Shown piece after piece: positions 39,438-48,910 of a DNA stretch of 64,000 nt. The DNA is from Streptacidiphilus sp. 4-A2. Lineage in GTDB: Bacteria > Actinomycetota > Actinomycetes > Streptomycetales > Streptomycetaceae. The stretch is taken from positions 2,232,001-2,296,000 of the forward strand of contig JAAFYY010000001.1 in assembly GCA_014284505.1 (NCBI GenBank), given 5' to 3'. A model generated the notes under the pieces. That model was not told where the DNA came from, searched no databases, and saw nothing but the letters and a program-made list of their open reading frames with translations. The position numbers and the translations under genes were made by a program. The first letter of the stretch is position 1. Every line of letters starts with the position of its first letter.

Positions 39438-40930
39438 CAGACGCCCGCCTTCCGCGAACCGTATCCCGCGAACCGGTCCGGACCCAGCTCGACCTGGGAG
39501 AAGTCGATCTCCGCGTCCGGCCGGTCGCCTTTGACGAACCGTCGGCACCACGGGTACAGCAGCACGGCCAGCAGCGCCACCGCGAGACTCGTGCCGAACA
39601 TCGCGGCGTCGTCGACCGCCGTACTCCACGCCATGTACACGATCATCGCTGTGGGCAGCAGGACGACCAGGACCGCGCCAGGCCAGCCGCCGGGGACCCG
39701 GAACGGCCGGAGCATCTGCGGATACCTCCAGCGGAGGACCAGGAAGGCCGCGAATTCCAACAGGATCGCGGCCAGGCTGAGCAGCACCGTGGCCTGCAGG
39801 ATCGAGCTGAAGTCGACGGCGGAGAGCACGACGACGACGGTGGTGCTCGCCAGCAGCGCACCCACCGGCGTGTGGAACCGTCTGCTGTCCCGGGCCACCC
39901 AGCGCGGCAGGTACGCGTCTGCGGCGAGCGCCCGCGGGACCCGTGTGGTCGTCAGCAGGATCGCCATGAACAGCCCCACCAGGGAGAGCGCCGATCCCAG
40001 GGAGATCAGCACCTTCAGCCAGATTCCACCCAGGACGTCGCCGACCACGACGAAGTCGCCGTCGACCCAGTCGGCGGGCGAACCCCGGTGCAGCCCGCTG
40101 CCGATGGCAGCCGCGGTGGGCAGCAGGTAGGCGGTGATGATCAGCGGAACCGAGATGAGCAGCGCCCGGGTGTAGGTCCGGTGCGCGTCGGCGATCTCGC
40201 CCAGCACGGTGCTCGGGCCGTCGAAGCCGAGATACAGCCACACGATCACGCTGAGCGCGCCGGCCACCGACTCGTGGACGCTCAGCCCCGGCACCATGAA
40301 AGGCGAGAGCACGTTGATCCCGCTGCCGACCGCATGCCGGATGCCGAGGACCGTCAGCACCGCGAACGGTGCCAGGATCAGCAGCATCATCCCGACCGAG
40401 TACTCACTCACCGCCTTGGAGCCGCGGTAGTTCAGGTACGCCATCGGGACGATGAGGGCGACGGTGACGATCCAGTGCAGGTCCACGACGAAAGCGCCGT
40501 GGAACAGATCCACGATCACCAGCCCCTTCCCACGGGCCATGTCCGGGACCCAGGTGGCAAGGTAGTCGACCAGCATGATCGGGTAGAGGGCCAGGTTCAG
40601 CACCGACCCGACCGAGTTCCAGGCCCCGAACACGAATGCCGCACCTCTGCCGAGCGCGATCTTCACCCAGTAGTAGTAGCCGCCGTCGACCGGTATCGCG
40701 GCGCTCAACTCCGCTGCCACCAGCGCGTTCGGCACGCCGAAGACCAGCGGCACCAGGACGATCAGCAGCAGGGTCATGCCAGGACCGGCACTGGAGATCG
40801 AGGCCTCGAGCCCGAAGGGGCCCCCGGACACAGTGAAGAAGAAGATTCCGACCAGGGGCAGCACGCCGAGCGTGCGTCTGCCCACCCCGGGCGCCGACCG
40901 CGTGACTTGCGACGGGATCAGTTCGGTCAT
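39437..40930 (-). CDS. APC-superfamily amino-acid permease
   Basis: 497 residues, intact, from ATG 40930. Twelve or so hydrophobic segments; family signatures are FFFTVSGGPFGLEASISSAG (TM1 unwound GG), LSAAIPVDGGYYYWVKIALG, and WLYLGFDGPSTVLGEIADAH. It imports an amino acid or amine by proton symport. The stop overlaps the S12 hydrolase start, so the two are translated together: permease first, then hydrolase. Confidence 0.88.
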   Translation of the reverse strand: MTELIPSQVTRSAPGVGRRTLGVLPLVGIFFFTVSGGPFGLEASISSAGPGMTLLLIVLVPLVFGVPNALVAAELSAAIPVDGGYYYWVKIALGRGAAFVFGAWNSVGSVLNLALYPIMLVDYLATWVPDMARGKGLVIVDLFHGAFVVDLHWIVTVALIVPMAYLNYRGSKAVSEYSVGMMLLILAPFAVLTVLGIRHAVGSGINVLSPFMVPGLSVHESVAGALSVIVWLYLGFDGPSTVLGEIADAHRTYTRALLISVPLIITAYLLPTAAAIGSGLHRGSPADWVDGDFVVVGDVLGGIWLKVLISLGSALSLVGLFMAILLTTTRVPRALAADAYLPRWVARDSRRFHTPVGALLASTTVVVVLSAVDFSSILQATVLLSLAAILLEFAAFLVLRWRYPQMLRPFRVPGGWPGAVLVVLLPTAMIVYMAWSTAVDDAAMFGTSLAVALLAVLLYPWCRRFVKGDRPDAEIDFSQVELGPDRFAGYGSRKAGV

Positions 40931-41075
40931 CCTGGGCTCCACTCTCCGTACCTGCCTGGTCGGCACAACGTACGGGGGCGTCACCGGGCCGTCCTCGTCG
41001 TAAGCGCCAAAGCCGAGGCCCGTCAGTTGTCGCCGCCACCAACGCCGGTCACAGCGGACGTCAGCTTTGCTCCGG

Positions 41076-41813
41076 TCATCCCGGCCACGCGGGCAGCGGC
41101 GACGCCAGGACCGGCCTCAGTCGGCACTCCACGAGAACCCCTGCAGCCCGCAGCGGCCCCCTGCCTTCAACCGGCCAAAGCCCCCGCAACACCCGGTGAG
41201 CCGAGGCAGGATCATCGACAGCAAGGTGCAGGTGTCGCGCCACCAGCGCTCCACCATCAGCCAGACGCAGGATCACAGGCTCACGGAGATCCACAACCAG
41301 TTCGGCCGTCCCGCTCACATTGCACGCCACCGCTTCAGAGCGACCGGGAACATTCCTCACCCCTCGGCCCTTGACGGACAACCGCTCACGGCGGACGCCC
41401 TCAACAAGCGCCAGCGGCAATGCGAACTCGTCCAACAGCCCGGCACGGACCCGCAGCACGGTCTGCGTCACCCGATGCGGGTTACGGCGCGTCACGGCAC
41501 CGAATGTGACGGCTGATTCGATCAGCAAGGCGATCCAGAGAAGGTGCACGAGCCTCCAGGCGGGCGGGACCATCGAGACGTCCATGAGGCCCTCCACGAG
41601 AACTTCGGCTCCCACCAGGAGATAGACGACAACGCGCAGGTCAGCCGAGTGGCCCAACGCGGATCCCTCCCCTGAAACCCTGGGACGCCACAGATACGAG
41701 CTGATCACGTCCCGCAAGAGCTTCGCTCCCATATTCCACAGACCCGCAACTCGCACTTCAACCTCATACACGTTGCCCCTCCGATGCCAGCTGCGAAGTT
41801 CCACCCAGATCAT
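41076..41813 (-). CDS. Predicted membrane protein of unknown function
   Basis: About 245 residues if started at ATG 41813 (MIWVELRSWHRRGNVYEVEV); the open frame extends upstream without better starts. The amphipathic N-terminus is followed by hydrophobic stretches VVVYLLVGAEVLVEGLMDVS and LVHLLWIALLIESAVTFGAV, then a soluble half (TVLRVRAGLLDEFALPLALV, ACNVSGTAELVVDL). The last gene of a run of four minus-strand orphans. No family recognised. Confidence 0.5.
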   Translation of the reverse strand: MIWVELRSWHRRGNVYEVEVRVAGLWNMGAKLLRDVISSYLWRPRVSGEGSALGHSADLRVVVYLLVGAEVLVEGLMDVSMVPPAWRLVHLLWIALLIESAVTFGAVTRRNPHRVTQTVLRVRAGLLDEFALPLALVEGVRRERLSVKGRGVRNVPGRSEAVACNVSGTAELVVDLREPVILRLADGGALVARHLHLAVDDPASAHRVLRGLWPVEGRGPLRAAGVLVECRLRPVLASPLPAWPG

Positions 41814-42027
41814 CTTGCCTATGAGCGAGACAACTTGACCAACCGAAGAAGAGCACCAGACTGCAGGAGGACCGGCCGATCGCCTCCAGCCGCTTTCGTA
41901 CCGCCGCTGAACCATCCCAGTGGGCAACCGCCGCTTCGACGCCCCCGAACTCGTCCACGAAGCCCTCGGGTGACCCCGCCGGCCGTCAGGCCGCCGGGGA
42001 CTTAGGAGCACAGTGTCGGTCTCATGC

Positions 42028-42528
42028 TCATGGTGTCGCTTGGATCTGGCTGGACGCTGGGCAGTCATGTGGGCAGGGCGGGATGCTGACGATGTTGAGG
42101 AGGGGATCTTCCCCTTCCGGGATCTCGAAGGTGAAGTTGACGCTGGAGGACGGGACCTGGATCGAGCGCTGGGTGCCGAAGGTCAGGGGTTCACAGGGCT
42201 GCCAGAGGAGACCGGCTCGGTCGAGGCCTTCGGTCACGTCGGCGTACTTGGGTTGGCCAGGGAATGTCTCCCTGCCGAGCAAGCCGGCCGGGAGATCGAC
42301 GACGTCACGCCAGGTCTGGAGACAGACCAGGATGATCTTCTTGCAGCTGCAGACGTTGATCTCAAGGTCGCCATAGGCGAACAGACGCGGCCATGACCGG
42401 CGTTTTCCGATCACCACTTCGAAGGGTTCGCCGAGTGCTTGGGCGACTGTGTCCAAGGTTGCGCCGTTCGCGACCGGACCCAGGGTCCCCGATCGGGCGA
42501 GCTCCGTCAGGACGTCCAGTAGCTCCAT
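42028..42528 (-). CDS. Hypothetical protein
   Basis: 166 residues, intact, from ATG 42528 (MELLDVLTELARSGTLGPVA). It continues LGEPFEVVIGKRRSWPRLFA, YGDLEINVCSCKKIILVCLQ, and ends Pro-rich with two Cys (IPPCPHDCPAS). Soluble, acidic, with no motif I can assign. The layout (helical start, GEP-x-x-V, then a YGDLE-like strand) is like small actinomycete proteins often found beside toxin or signalling genes. Confidence 0.6.
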   Translation of the reverse strand: MELLDVLTELARSGTLGPVANGATLDTVAQALGEPFEVVIGKRRSWPRLFAYGDLEINVCSCKKIILVCLQTWRDVVDLPAGLLGRETFPGQPKYADVTEGLDRAGLLWQPCEPLTFGTQRSIQVPSSSVNFTFEIPEGEDPLLNIVSIPPCPHDCPASSQIQATP

Positions 42529-42662
42529 GAATCGGGATCCTGTCACCTGCGGTGACGGACTGTCCAACGCCCTTGCGGCGTCTCGACCTGCTGCGGGCGA
42601 AAGCCCGGCAGCCACCCCATCTCACTCGGTGGCGTGGGTTTCACGGGTACGCCGTCAGCTGA

Positions 42663-43322
42663 TCAGGCCCCAGGCCAATCGTGGTTGCGCATGATTGTCT
42701 CGACGACAGCCGAGGAGCCGATGCTGACAAGGACGCCGGCCTCGCGCCCGTCCGCCATTGTCACCCCGGGCCGCTCCGTCTTGGCTTTCATTCGCTCGAA
42801 CGTCGTGATCCCGATCATCCCGCCCCCGGCGATGTGCTGCCAGGCGTCAGCGCAGTTCTGCGCCAAGAGCACGATCTCCACCTTGCCTGTGGCCGCCAGC
42901 GGTGCCTGAATGTCCAACGTGAGCTTGATCATCGGCTCCTCCGGATGATCAAGACCCGACCAGGCTGCACCGATCGTGGCCATCTCGTGCACCTTGACAG
43001 CGCCGTACCTGTCGACAAGGTCGAGCAGCGTCCGCAGCTGCGGAGCCGGGCCGTACGTCGAGTCGTCGTCGTTGATGTAGACCGTGAACATACCCGGCAG
43101 CAGCGGCGCGCCCAAGCCGCTGGTCGGCAAAGCCACCCCGGCCCCGGCCGCGAGGACGGTGCCGGCCAGGTAGTCCTGGCGCATCCTGTCGTACTGCTCG
43201 TGGTCGCTGAACACCTCCGCCCGGTTCAGCCCGTTGGGCCGCACCCCCGCAGCCTCCGGTTCCCCGGCACCGCGGCCGCGACCCTGCTTGTAACGCCTGG
43301 CGTTGTCTCGACCCCGGCCCAT
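42663..43322 (-). CDS. Hypothetical protein
   Basis: 219 residues, intact, from ATG 43322. A basic N-terminus (MGRGRDNARRYKQGRGRGAG) suits nucleic-acid binding or ribosome contact; the rest is neutral: VFSDHEQYDRMRQDYLAGTV, FTVYINDDDSTYGPAPQLRT, VDRYGAVKVHEMATIGAAWS and EIVLLAQNCADAWQHIAGGG. No signal peptide or known domain. Codon bias is good, so the gene is real. Function unknown. Confidence 0.6.
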   Translation of the reverse strand: MGRGRDNARRYKQGRGRGAGEPEAAGVRPNGLNRAEVFSDHEQYDRMRQDYLAGTVLAAGAGVALPTSGLGAPLLPGMFTVYINDDDSTYGPAPQLRTLLDLVDRYGAVKVHEMATIGAAWSGLDHPEEPMIKLTLDIQAPLAATGKVEIVLLAQNCADAWQHIAGGGMIGITTFERMKAKTERPGVTMADGREAGVLVSIGSSAVVETIMRNHDWPGA

Positions 43323-43589
43323 CCGCTCGCCTCCCGAACATCGGTTGCGCAGGCCCCCAGCCTCGCACGTACGACCGGTGGGCACACCAGCGAAGTAGCC
43401 CGACCTTGCTGCAACTCGGGCACACTCACGGCCGCGGCTTCGCGGTGGGGTCCGTTCCGGGCCGCGGCTCTGTGGTCCGTCCCGTCCAAGTGCCGACCTG
43501 GCCCCGCTCTTCCGGCCAGCCGTCGTGAGGCTCAGGAAGCTCGGCAGGGCGCCTTCGACCCCGACACTCTGGGCCGAGATCTGCGACGG

Positions 43590-44005
43590 TCAGAGATCGG
43601 GGAGCAAGGCGGAGGCCCCCGGATACTGACCCTCCTCAAGAGGGAACAAGTACCTGCGCAGGTCGTCGGCGAGTCCGTCCGCGATGTATCCGGCGTAGTC
43701 TCGCAGCCCGTCCGCAGCCTCTTGCTCCTCGCGCCTCTCGCTGGAGGACCACACGGGCAACAGCGCCGACAGGTAGTCCACGACCCGTCCGCGTTCCTGC
43801 CACCAGTCGCGAACACCTCGCGGAGTCCACCAACGCTCCCCGTCGCAGGGGTAACCCGCGAACGGGTCCTCCGCGCGGCCGTCAGCAAGGCCAGGACGTC
43901 GGCCGATGTCGTCAGCTGACGGTAGATGTACTCGGCGAGGTATTCCCCGCCATAGAGCACATGGCGGGGAGCGTGCAGACGGCCAGTCCAGCAGTTGTCG
44001 GACAT
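43590..44005 (-). pseudogene. Hypothetical protein, one frameshift
   Basis: 138 residues after joining frames near 43893: MSDNCWTGRLHAPRHVLYGG, then RQLTTSADVLALLADGRAED, RWWTPRGVRDWWQERGRVVD and ERREEQEAADGLRDYAGYIA. Rich in Trp and charged residues, probably all-helical and soluble. No family recognised. It lies upstream of the other three orphans on the same strand and may start that group. Confidence 0.5.
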
Positions 44006-44292
44006 GCCGGTACAGAAGGGACCGGGAACGTTCTGCCGGACGCGGTCCTCCCGGCGCCCGCCGAAAGACCTCTCCGGCTCACCCTCGGGAAGGGCCGACA
44101 GCGGATCTCAGCCATGTCCTTCAGCAGTCACCCGCGCAGCACAGGCCGGCGGCTTTCGCCGATGCCCCGCCGACCCGAAGCGGAGATCACGCATCCCCGA
44201 GCGCGTCAGTGGCAGCGGACTCACTGAGGTCCGCGAGGGCCCGCAGATCCGGACCGAGATCGCGGCGCGCCGTTCCACCTCGCGGGGACTGC

Positions 44293-44372
44293 CATGACGG
44301 CCTGGATCTGCGCGCCGCCCTCGGCGAGCTGCGTGCCGCCGGTGTGCCGGATGCGGTGGGCCGAGACGGTCG
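44293..44372 (-). pseudogene. Tyrosine-recombinase C-terminal scar
   Basis: The minus-strand stretch SAHRIRHTGGTQLAEGGAQI followed by QAVM matches the H-x-x-R-H box of tyrosine recombinases (usually HxLRHTFATxLLExGADLxxVQ). Nothing else of the enzyme remains. Support is a single motif, so this is tentative. Confidence 0.35.
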
Positions 44373-44391
44373 GCGAGTACGTCGGGCATGG

Positions 44392-45150
44392 TCAGGCTCC
44401 CGTACGTGTCACGCCGCCGTCGACGTGCAGGATCTGGCCGGTGATGAAGTCGGCGTCGTCCGAGACCAGGAAGCTGAGGGCGTTGCCGAGGTCCGCGGGG
44501 ACCGACCGGCGCTTGATGGTCTGCGCGGCCGTCGTGCGGGCGAACACCTCGTCGGCGGTCGGGCCGTTCGTCCTGGCTCGGCTCAGGAAGCCCGCAGTCG
44601 CCACCAGGCCGGGCGCGATCGCGTTGACCGTGATCCCGCTGTCGCCCAACTCGTTGGCAAGCGCCCGGGTCAGCGCATGCACGGTGCCCTTGCTCGTCAT
44701 ATACGCGAGGTCCCGGTTCTGCGTCGTGGTGATGCCCGAGCCGGTGTTGACGATGCGCCCCCATCCGGCGGCCCGCATCCCCGGCGCGAACGCCTGGGCG
44801 AAGAGCAGGATCGCCTCGACGTTGACCGCCTGCACCTTGCGCCACAGCTCGATCGTCACATCGTCGAGGCTGGTGAAGGGGAAGATGCCGGCGTTGTTGA
44901 CGAGGATGTCACAGCGCCCGTAACGCTCCAGTACCGTGCCGACTACGGCGTCGACCTGCGACGGCTCGCTGACGTCGCATGCCAGCCCCAGCTTGTCGCC
45001 AGCACCCGTCAGCTCCCGCACGGCGTCCGCCGCGCCGTCGATGTCGACAGCGACCACGTTGGCGCCGTCCGCGGCAAGCCGCTGGCAGTATGCGTACCCG
45101 ATGCCCCGAGCTGCCCCGGTCACCACCGCCGTCTTCCCGTCAAGCCCCAC
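44392..45150 (-). CDS. Short-chain dehydrogenase/reductase
   Basis: 252 residues, intact, from GTG 45150, overlapping the SnoaL-like gene by 11 bases. Cofactor motif TGAARGIGYAYCQRL, NNAGIFPFTSLDD, catalytic Ser in VNTGSGITTTQNRDL, and YxxxK in AYMTSKGTVHALTRALA. The C-terminal LHVDGGVTRTGA is typical of FabG-like reductases. It reduces a ketone or oxidises an alcohol with NAD(P). Probably cotranscribed with the SnoaL-like gene under the divergent LysR. Confidence 0.88.
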   Translation of the reverse strand: MGLDGKTAVVTGAARGIGYAYCQRLAADGANVVAVDIDGAADAVRELTGAGDKLGLACDVSEPSQVDAVVGTVLERYGRCDILVNNAGIFPFTSLDDVTIELWRKVQAVNVEAILLFAQAFAPGMRAAGWGRIVNTGSGITTTQNRDLAYMTSKGTVHALTRALANELGDSGITVNAIAPGLVATAGFLSRARTNGPTADEVFARTTAAQTIKRRSVPADLGNALSFLVSDDADFITGQILHVDGGVTRTGA

Positions 45151-45556
45151 GGGTGAACTCCAGTCCGATCTGGGTGGCGAGCGCGAAGTAGTCCTCGAGG
45201 TGCCAGGTCCGCACGATGCGGCCGTCGACCACCCGGTGGAAGTCGGCCGCCCGGAACTCGACCTCACGGCCGGTGCCCTCGACGCCGAGCAGCTCGCCGG
45301 TCTGCTTCGCGCGGTTGACCGCGCGCACCGCGACCGTGTCCCCGTTCGCGACGACGTCCTCGATCTCGATGGTCAGGTCGCTGAAAACACCACGAAGGTG
45401 AGTGATGCCCGCCTTCCATCCCTTCGGGCCGCCTCCCGTGCGCAAGGGCGGGACTGCCTCCCAGTCGGCAGCGAGGACCTCGTCGACCAGCGCGGTCTCA
45501 CCGGTGGACAGGGCCTCGTAGAAGCGGCGGACCGCGATCTCATTGTTCGTTGTCAT
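45140..45556 (-). CDS. SnoaL-like/ester-cyclase-type protein
   Basis: 138 residues, intact, from ATG 45556. A cone-shaped NTF2-like fold is indicated by NEIAVRRFYEALSTGETALV, AADWEAVPPLRTGGGPKGWK, IEDVVANGDTVAVRAVNRAK, and FRAADFHRVVDGRIVRTWHL. Members are cyclases, isomerases or orphan small-molecule-binding proteins. Its 3-prime end overlaps the reductase start, implying translational coupling. First gene after the divergent LysR promoter. Confidence 0.8.
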   Translation of the reverse strand: MTTNNEIAVRRFYEALSTGETALVDEVLAADWEAVPPLRTGGGPKGWKAGITHLRGVFSDLTIEIEDVVANGDTVAVRAVNRAKQTGELLGVEGTGREVEFRAADFHRVVDGRIVRTWHLEDYFALATQIGLEFTRGA

Positions 45557-45627
45557 GCAACTCACGCTAGGGACAACCACCCTGGGTAATCAAAGACCCA
45601 TTCCGCAGCACGTCATACGATTGAGAC

Positions 45628-46497
45628 ATGACGGATCTCGACCTTCGACTGGTGCGCTACTTCACCGCCGTCGCGTCACACCTGCACTACGGCCGCGCCG
45701 CGGCCGAGCTGCGCATCGCGCAGCCGTCGCTGAGCCGGCAGATCAGCCAGCTCGAAAGCCGGGTGGGTGCGCGACTTCTCGACCGCACGCGGCAAGGAAC
45801 GCGACTCACCGAAGCGGGAGAGGCGTTCCTCCCCCACGCACGCGCCCTGTTGCGTTCGTCGGAACAGGCCGTGAGTGCCGCCCGGGCCACCGCGCAGCCC
45901 ACCCGGATGACCGTCGGCTACACCGCGGGGCTGATCGTCACCCCGGCGGTCCGGGACTTGCGGCACAAGCGTCCTGACGCCGACGTACGGACACTGCACC
46001 TGGAGTGGAACGAGCCGCGCGATGCCCTGCTCGAACGGCGGGTCGACGCGGCGATCACCCGGCTCCCGCTGCAAACCGACGGCCTGCAGGTGACGATCCT
46101 CTACGCCGAGCCGAAGATGCTGCTCGTACCCGTCGGGCACCGGCTGGCAGGTAAGGAGTCGGTCACGCTCGACGACATCGCGGACGAGCCGATCCCCTGC
46201 TTCCCTGATCCGCAGTGGAACGCGTACTGGCGCGTCGACCCGCGGCCGGGAGGCCGACCCGCACCCGACGGACCCCCGGTCGAGACCATCGAGGACAAGC
46301 TCGAATGCATAGCCGCCGGGCAGGCCGTGGCCATCATCCCGGCCGCCCTGCACACCGGTGGCACCCGGCCCGACCTCACCACCGTCCCGCTGCACGGTGT
46401 CGAACCGAGCCACGTCGTCCTGGCAACCCGGGCCGCGGACCCCAGCCGACTGGTAGCCGCGTTCCGTACGTCGACCCGTGACTGCCTGAGCAGTTGA
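45628..46497 (+). CDS. LysR-family transcriptional regulator
   Basis: 289 residues, intact, from ATG 45628. Helix-turn-helix: MTDLDLRLVRYFTAVASHLH, YGRAAAELRIAQPSLSRQIS, QLESRVGARLLDRTRQGTRL. The remaining two thirds is a periplasmic-binding-like effector domain (EPKMLLVPVGHRLAGKESVT, ECIAAGQAVAIIPAALH). It faces the SnoaL-SDR pair across 71 bases containing GGGTAATCAAAGACCC, a dyad with the LysR-type T-N11-A layout, and so is its likely regulator. Confidence 0.9.
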   Translation: MTDLDLRLVRYFTAVASHLHYGRAAAELRIAQPSLSRQISQLESRVGARLLDRTRQGTRLTEAGEAFLPHARALLRSSEQAVSAARATAQPTRMTVGYTAGLIVTPAVRDLRHKRPDADVRTLHLEWNEPRDALLERRVDAAITRLPLQTDGLQVTILYAEPKMLLVPVGHRLAGKESVTLDDIADEPIPCFPDPQWNAYWRVDPRPGGRPAPDGPPVETIEDKLECIAAGQAVAIIPAALHTGGTRPDLTTVPLHGVEPSHVVLATRAADPSRLVAAFRTSTRDCLSS

Positions 46498-46926
46498 TCA
46501 CGTCAGAGGCTGGTGATCCTGTACCGCTCGGATCCTGGTGCCACGACACGAGAACACAGTGCTGCGCCGCCAGCCCAAGGCACCGGTCCGCTACGAACCC
46601 CCGGCCCGGTTCTGGTTCTCGGCCCTGGGCGACGGCCGCCTCCCACCCTTGTCCTCGCCGCCCTGCCCGGCCCGGCCTCGTGGTCCGGGGGCGCCCGTCA
46701 GCGGTCGCGTGACCCCCGTCACAAATGTGGCTGCGACACAACGGCCCTCTCGGCACGTCTATTGAACTGAAAGGTGATCACAACGTTCGGGGGAAGGCTC
46801 TGCAGCAGACCACAGGGGGAAACGGAACCCCCGAATGCTCCGACAGGTGCTGAACGGGTCCGACCCGTCAGAAGATTCTCAGGCTCCGGCTGCAACAGAA
46901 TTGTCCAGTCGCGACGTCAGTTGGTC
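46498..46926. other. Spacer before the sigma-factor gene
   Basis: No supported gene. It is noticeably AT-richer around 46720-46800, as expected for promoter DNA of the sigma gene. The sigma frame is open back to GTG 46774, so its true start could lie in this stretch. Confidence 0.4.
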
Positions 46927-47483
46927 ATGGAGCACACGACAGCCCTCGGTACGGCAGCACAGTCGCGGGTCCGGGCACCGGAACCGATCGACTTCCAGGA
47001 ATTCGCGACAGCTCGGGGCGGGCAACTGTTCCGGACGGCATTCCTGCTGACGGCAGGGGACTCACATCTGGCCGAGGACCTGGTACAGGAGACGCTGGGG
47101 CGATGTTCGCCCGTCGGCGACGGCTGCCTCGGCTCGACAACCCCGTCAGCTACGCGCAGACGGTACTGGTCAACATCTTCATATCGCAGCGCCGCAAGCA
47201 CAGCAGCAGCGAGCGACCAACCGGGATGCTCGCGGAGCAGGAGAGCAGCACAGCCGTGGGCGAGGATCCCGCCCTGCGGGTGACGCTGCTGGCCGCGCTG
47301 CGGCAGCTCGCACCGCAGGACCGGGCGGTGCTGGTGCTGCGGTACTGGGAGGACCGGAGCATCGAGGAGACGGCGACGGCCCTGCGGCTCTCATCCACGG
47401 CGGTCCGCTCGCGCAGCAGTCGGGCGCTGGAGCGGCTGCGCGGGGTACTGGGCAGCAGCATGGCCGAGATCGCCGAGCACTGA
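46927..47483 (+). pseudogene. SigE-subfamily ECF sigma factor, one frameshift
   Basis: About 185 residues from ATG 46927. Region 2: FQEFATARGGQLFRTAFLLT, then SHLAEDLVQETLGRMFARRR. Region 4: ALRQLAPQDRAVLVLRYWED, then SIEETATALRLSSTAVRSRS. A shift near 47100 joins the two. It is of the actinomycete SigE-like group (ECF41/ECF42-neighbour type with FLLTAGD motif) and directs RNA polymerase to a small regulon. It is followed 55 bases later by a single-pass membrane protein, which is its presumed partner. Confidence 0.8.
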
Positions 47484-47538
47484 CCTCCTGTCCCAGGGGT
47501 TCAGAATTCTTACGACAAACAAGACAGAGGTATATGAA

Positions 47539-48501
47539 GTGTCATCTGACATTGAGGCTGATCTCGCACAGGAGCTCAGAGCGGCGGCCGAGTCGGCTGT
47601 CCAGCCCGCCCCCGGGGACATCTACGCCGGGGCGGTGATGCGCGGTCGCCGGATCCGGCGCACGGCCATCGTCCAGCGGACGATGGCGGGCGTGGCCGCG
47701 CTCGGCGTGGCCGCTGCCGTGGGAGTGCCGCTGCTGAGCGGTGGCACCGGACCGACCGCGGTCGGGGCCGCGGCCGCGCCCACGGTGAAGATCAAGACCA
47801 CCCCCACGGCCGACGAGGCCGCGAAGGCCGCGGCGGCCCAGGCCGGCACGGCCTGGATGCCGGCCTACCTGGAGCAGAGCCTGAAGTCGCTGCTCCCGGC
47901 CGGTTCCGACACCTCGGTCAAGGACGACTCCGGGGACACCGGCCGTGTCCAGGCCTCGGCGCCCACGCTGGTGAATCTGAAGGGCACGTGGGCGGGCCGG
48001 GTGCAGACCGGGCTCAAGACCTCCACCGGCACGTCCGCGGTCGTGCTGATCACCTCGATGGACCACTACCAGGTCCACTGCCCCACCGCTGCCGAGGCGC
48101 CCCACGAGAGCTGCACCAAGACGTCCGTCGACGGTGGCACCCTGATCGTGGACCTGGGCTTCAAGAACTCCCTGAACGGTGAGGGCGCCACCATCTGGGA
48201 CGTGTACTGGTACGGCCCCAGCGGTCAGTCGGTGCACCTGGACCGAGGTCACGGACGCCTCGCACTCGGCGACGCAGCCCGCGGCGCAGGCGCTGACGCC
48301 GCAGCAGATGACGGCGATCGTCACATCGCCGGTCTGGGACCGGATCGGTCAGTCGCTCCCCGCGCCCTGCAAGTTCGGCGTGATGGCCGGCCCGGTCAAC
48401 ACACCGACGGTCATTCCGGGCACGGTGGGACTGGTCTGCGCCACCAGCCAGGCCGCCCCATACCCGGGAACGGCGAAGCCGGGATCGTCATCGCCGGCTA
48501 G
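47539..48501 (+). pseudogene. Single-pass membrane protein, presumed partner of the sigma factor
   Basis: About 320 residues from GTG 47539 (AGAGG 8 bases upstream). A cytoplasmic N-terminus (DIEADLAQELRAAAESAVQP) leads to one membrane helix (TMAGVAALGVAAAVGVPLLS) and an extracellular domain with two Cys in MDHYQVHCPTAAEAPHESCT. A shift near 48245 changes the last 85 residues, where QQMTAIVTSPVWDRIGQSLP should follow. It lacks a clear zinc-binding anti-sigma motif. Topology and operon position suggest anti-sigma or sensor function; that is inference. Confidence 0.6.
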
Positions 48502-48637
48502 CAGTGGCGAAGCGCGCCCCTGCCCCGGGCCGGACATCCGGCCCGGGGCAGGGCCGCCGCGCATGGGTGCCGCGGCGCGCGGATCGGACGCCGAGGCCCT
48601 CGACGAAGGTCCGGCGCGGGCAGTCCGAGGAGACACG

Positions 48638-48895
48638 ATGCCCTGCAAGTCATCACACAGAACGGACGATGCCACCGGAGTGACTGCCTGTCACCACTTC
48701 TTGCTCGCCAACGCGAACACCGCCCGCGGCTACGGCATCGGAGTCGGGAAGGCGTCCGAACGGCCCGGCACGGGCCGGCCGCTGGCAGCCGTCACCGACG
48801 ACAAGGCCGGCGAGGCGCTGGAGCTGCTGTGGGCACCGCGACGGCCGACAGTCGAAGTCACGAGCCTGCTTGCGCCCGGTGGCAGCAGGCGCTGA
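48638..48895 (+). CDS. Hypothetical small protein
   Basis: 86 residues from ATG 48638, open to 48895, 15 bases before the methyltransferase. It has a His/Cys cluster (GVTACHHFLLANANTARGYG) but no clear ribosome binding site or family. It could be non-coding. Confidence 0.25.
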   Translation: MPCKSSHRTDDATGVTACHHFLLANANTARGYGIGVGKASERPGTGRPLAAVTDDKAGEALELLWAPRRPTVEVTSLLAPGGSRR

Positions 48896-48910
48896 GCCCG
48901 CGATGCGAAG

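Noticed and set aside
38400..40130. 576-residue plus-strand frame
   Set aside because: Shadow of the S12 hydrolase and permease genes, both of which have clear motifs.
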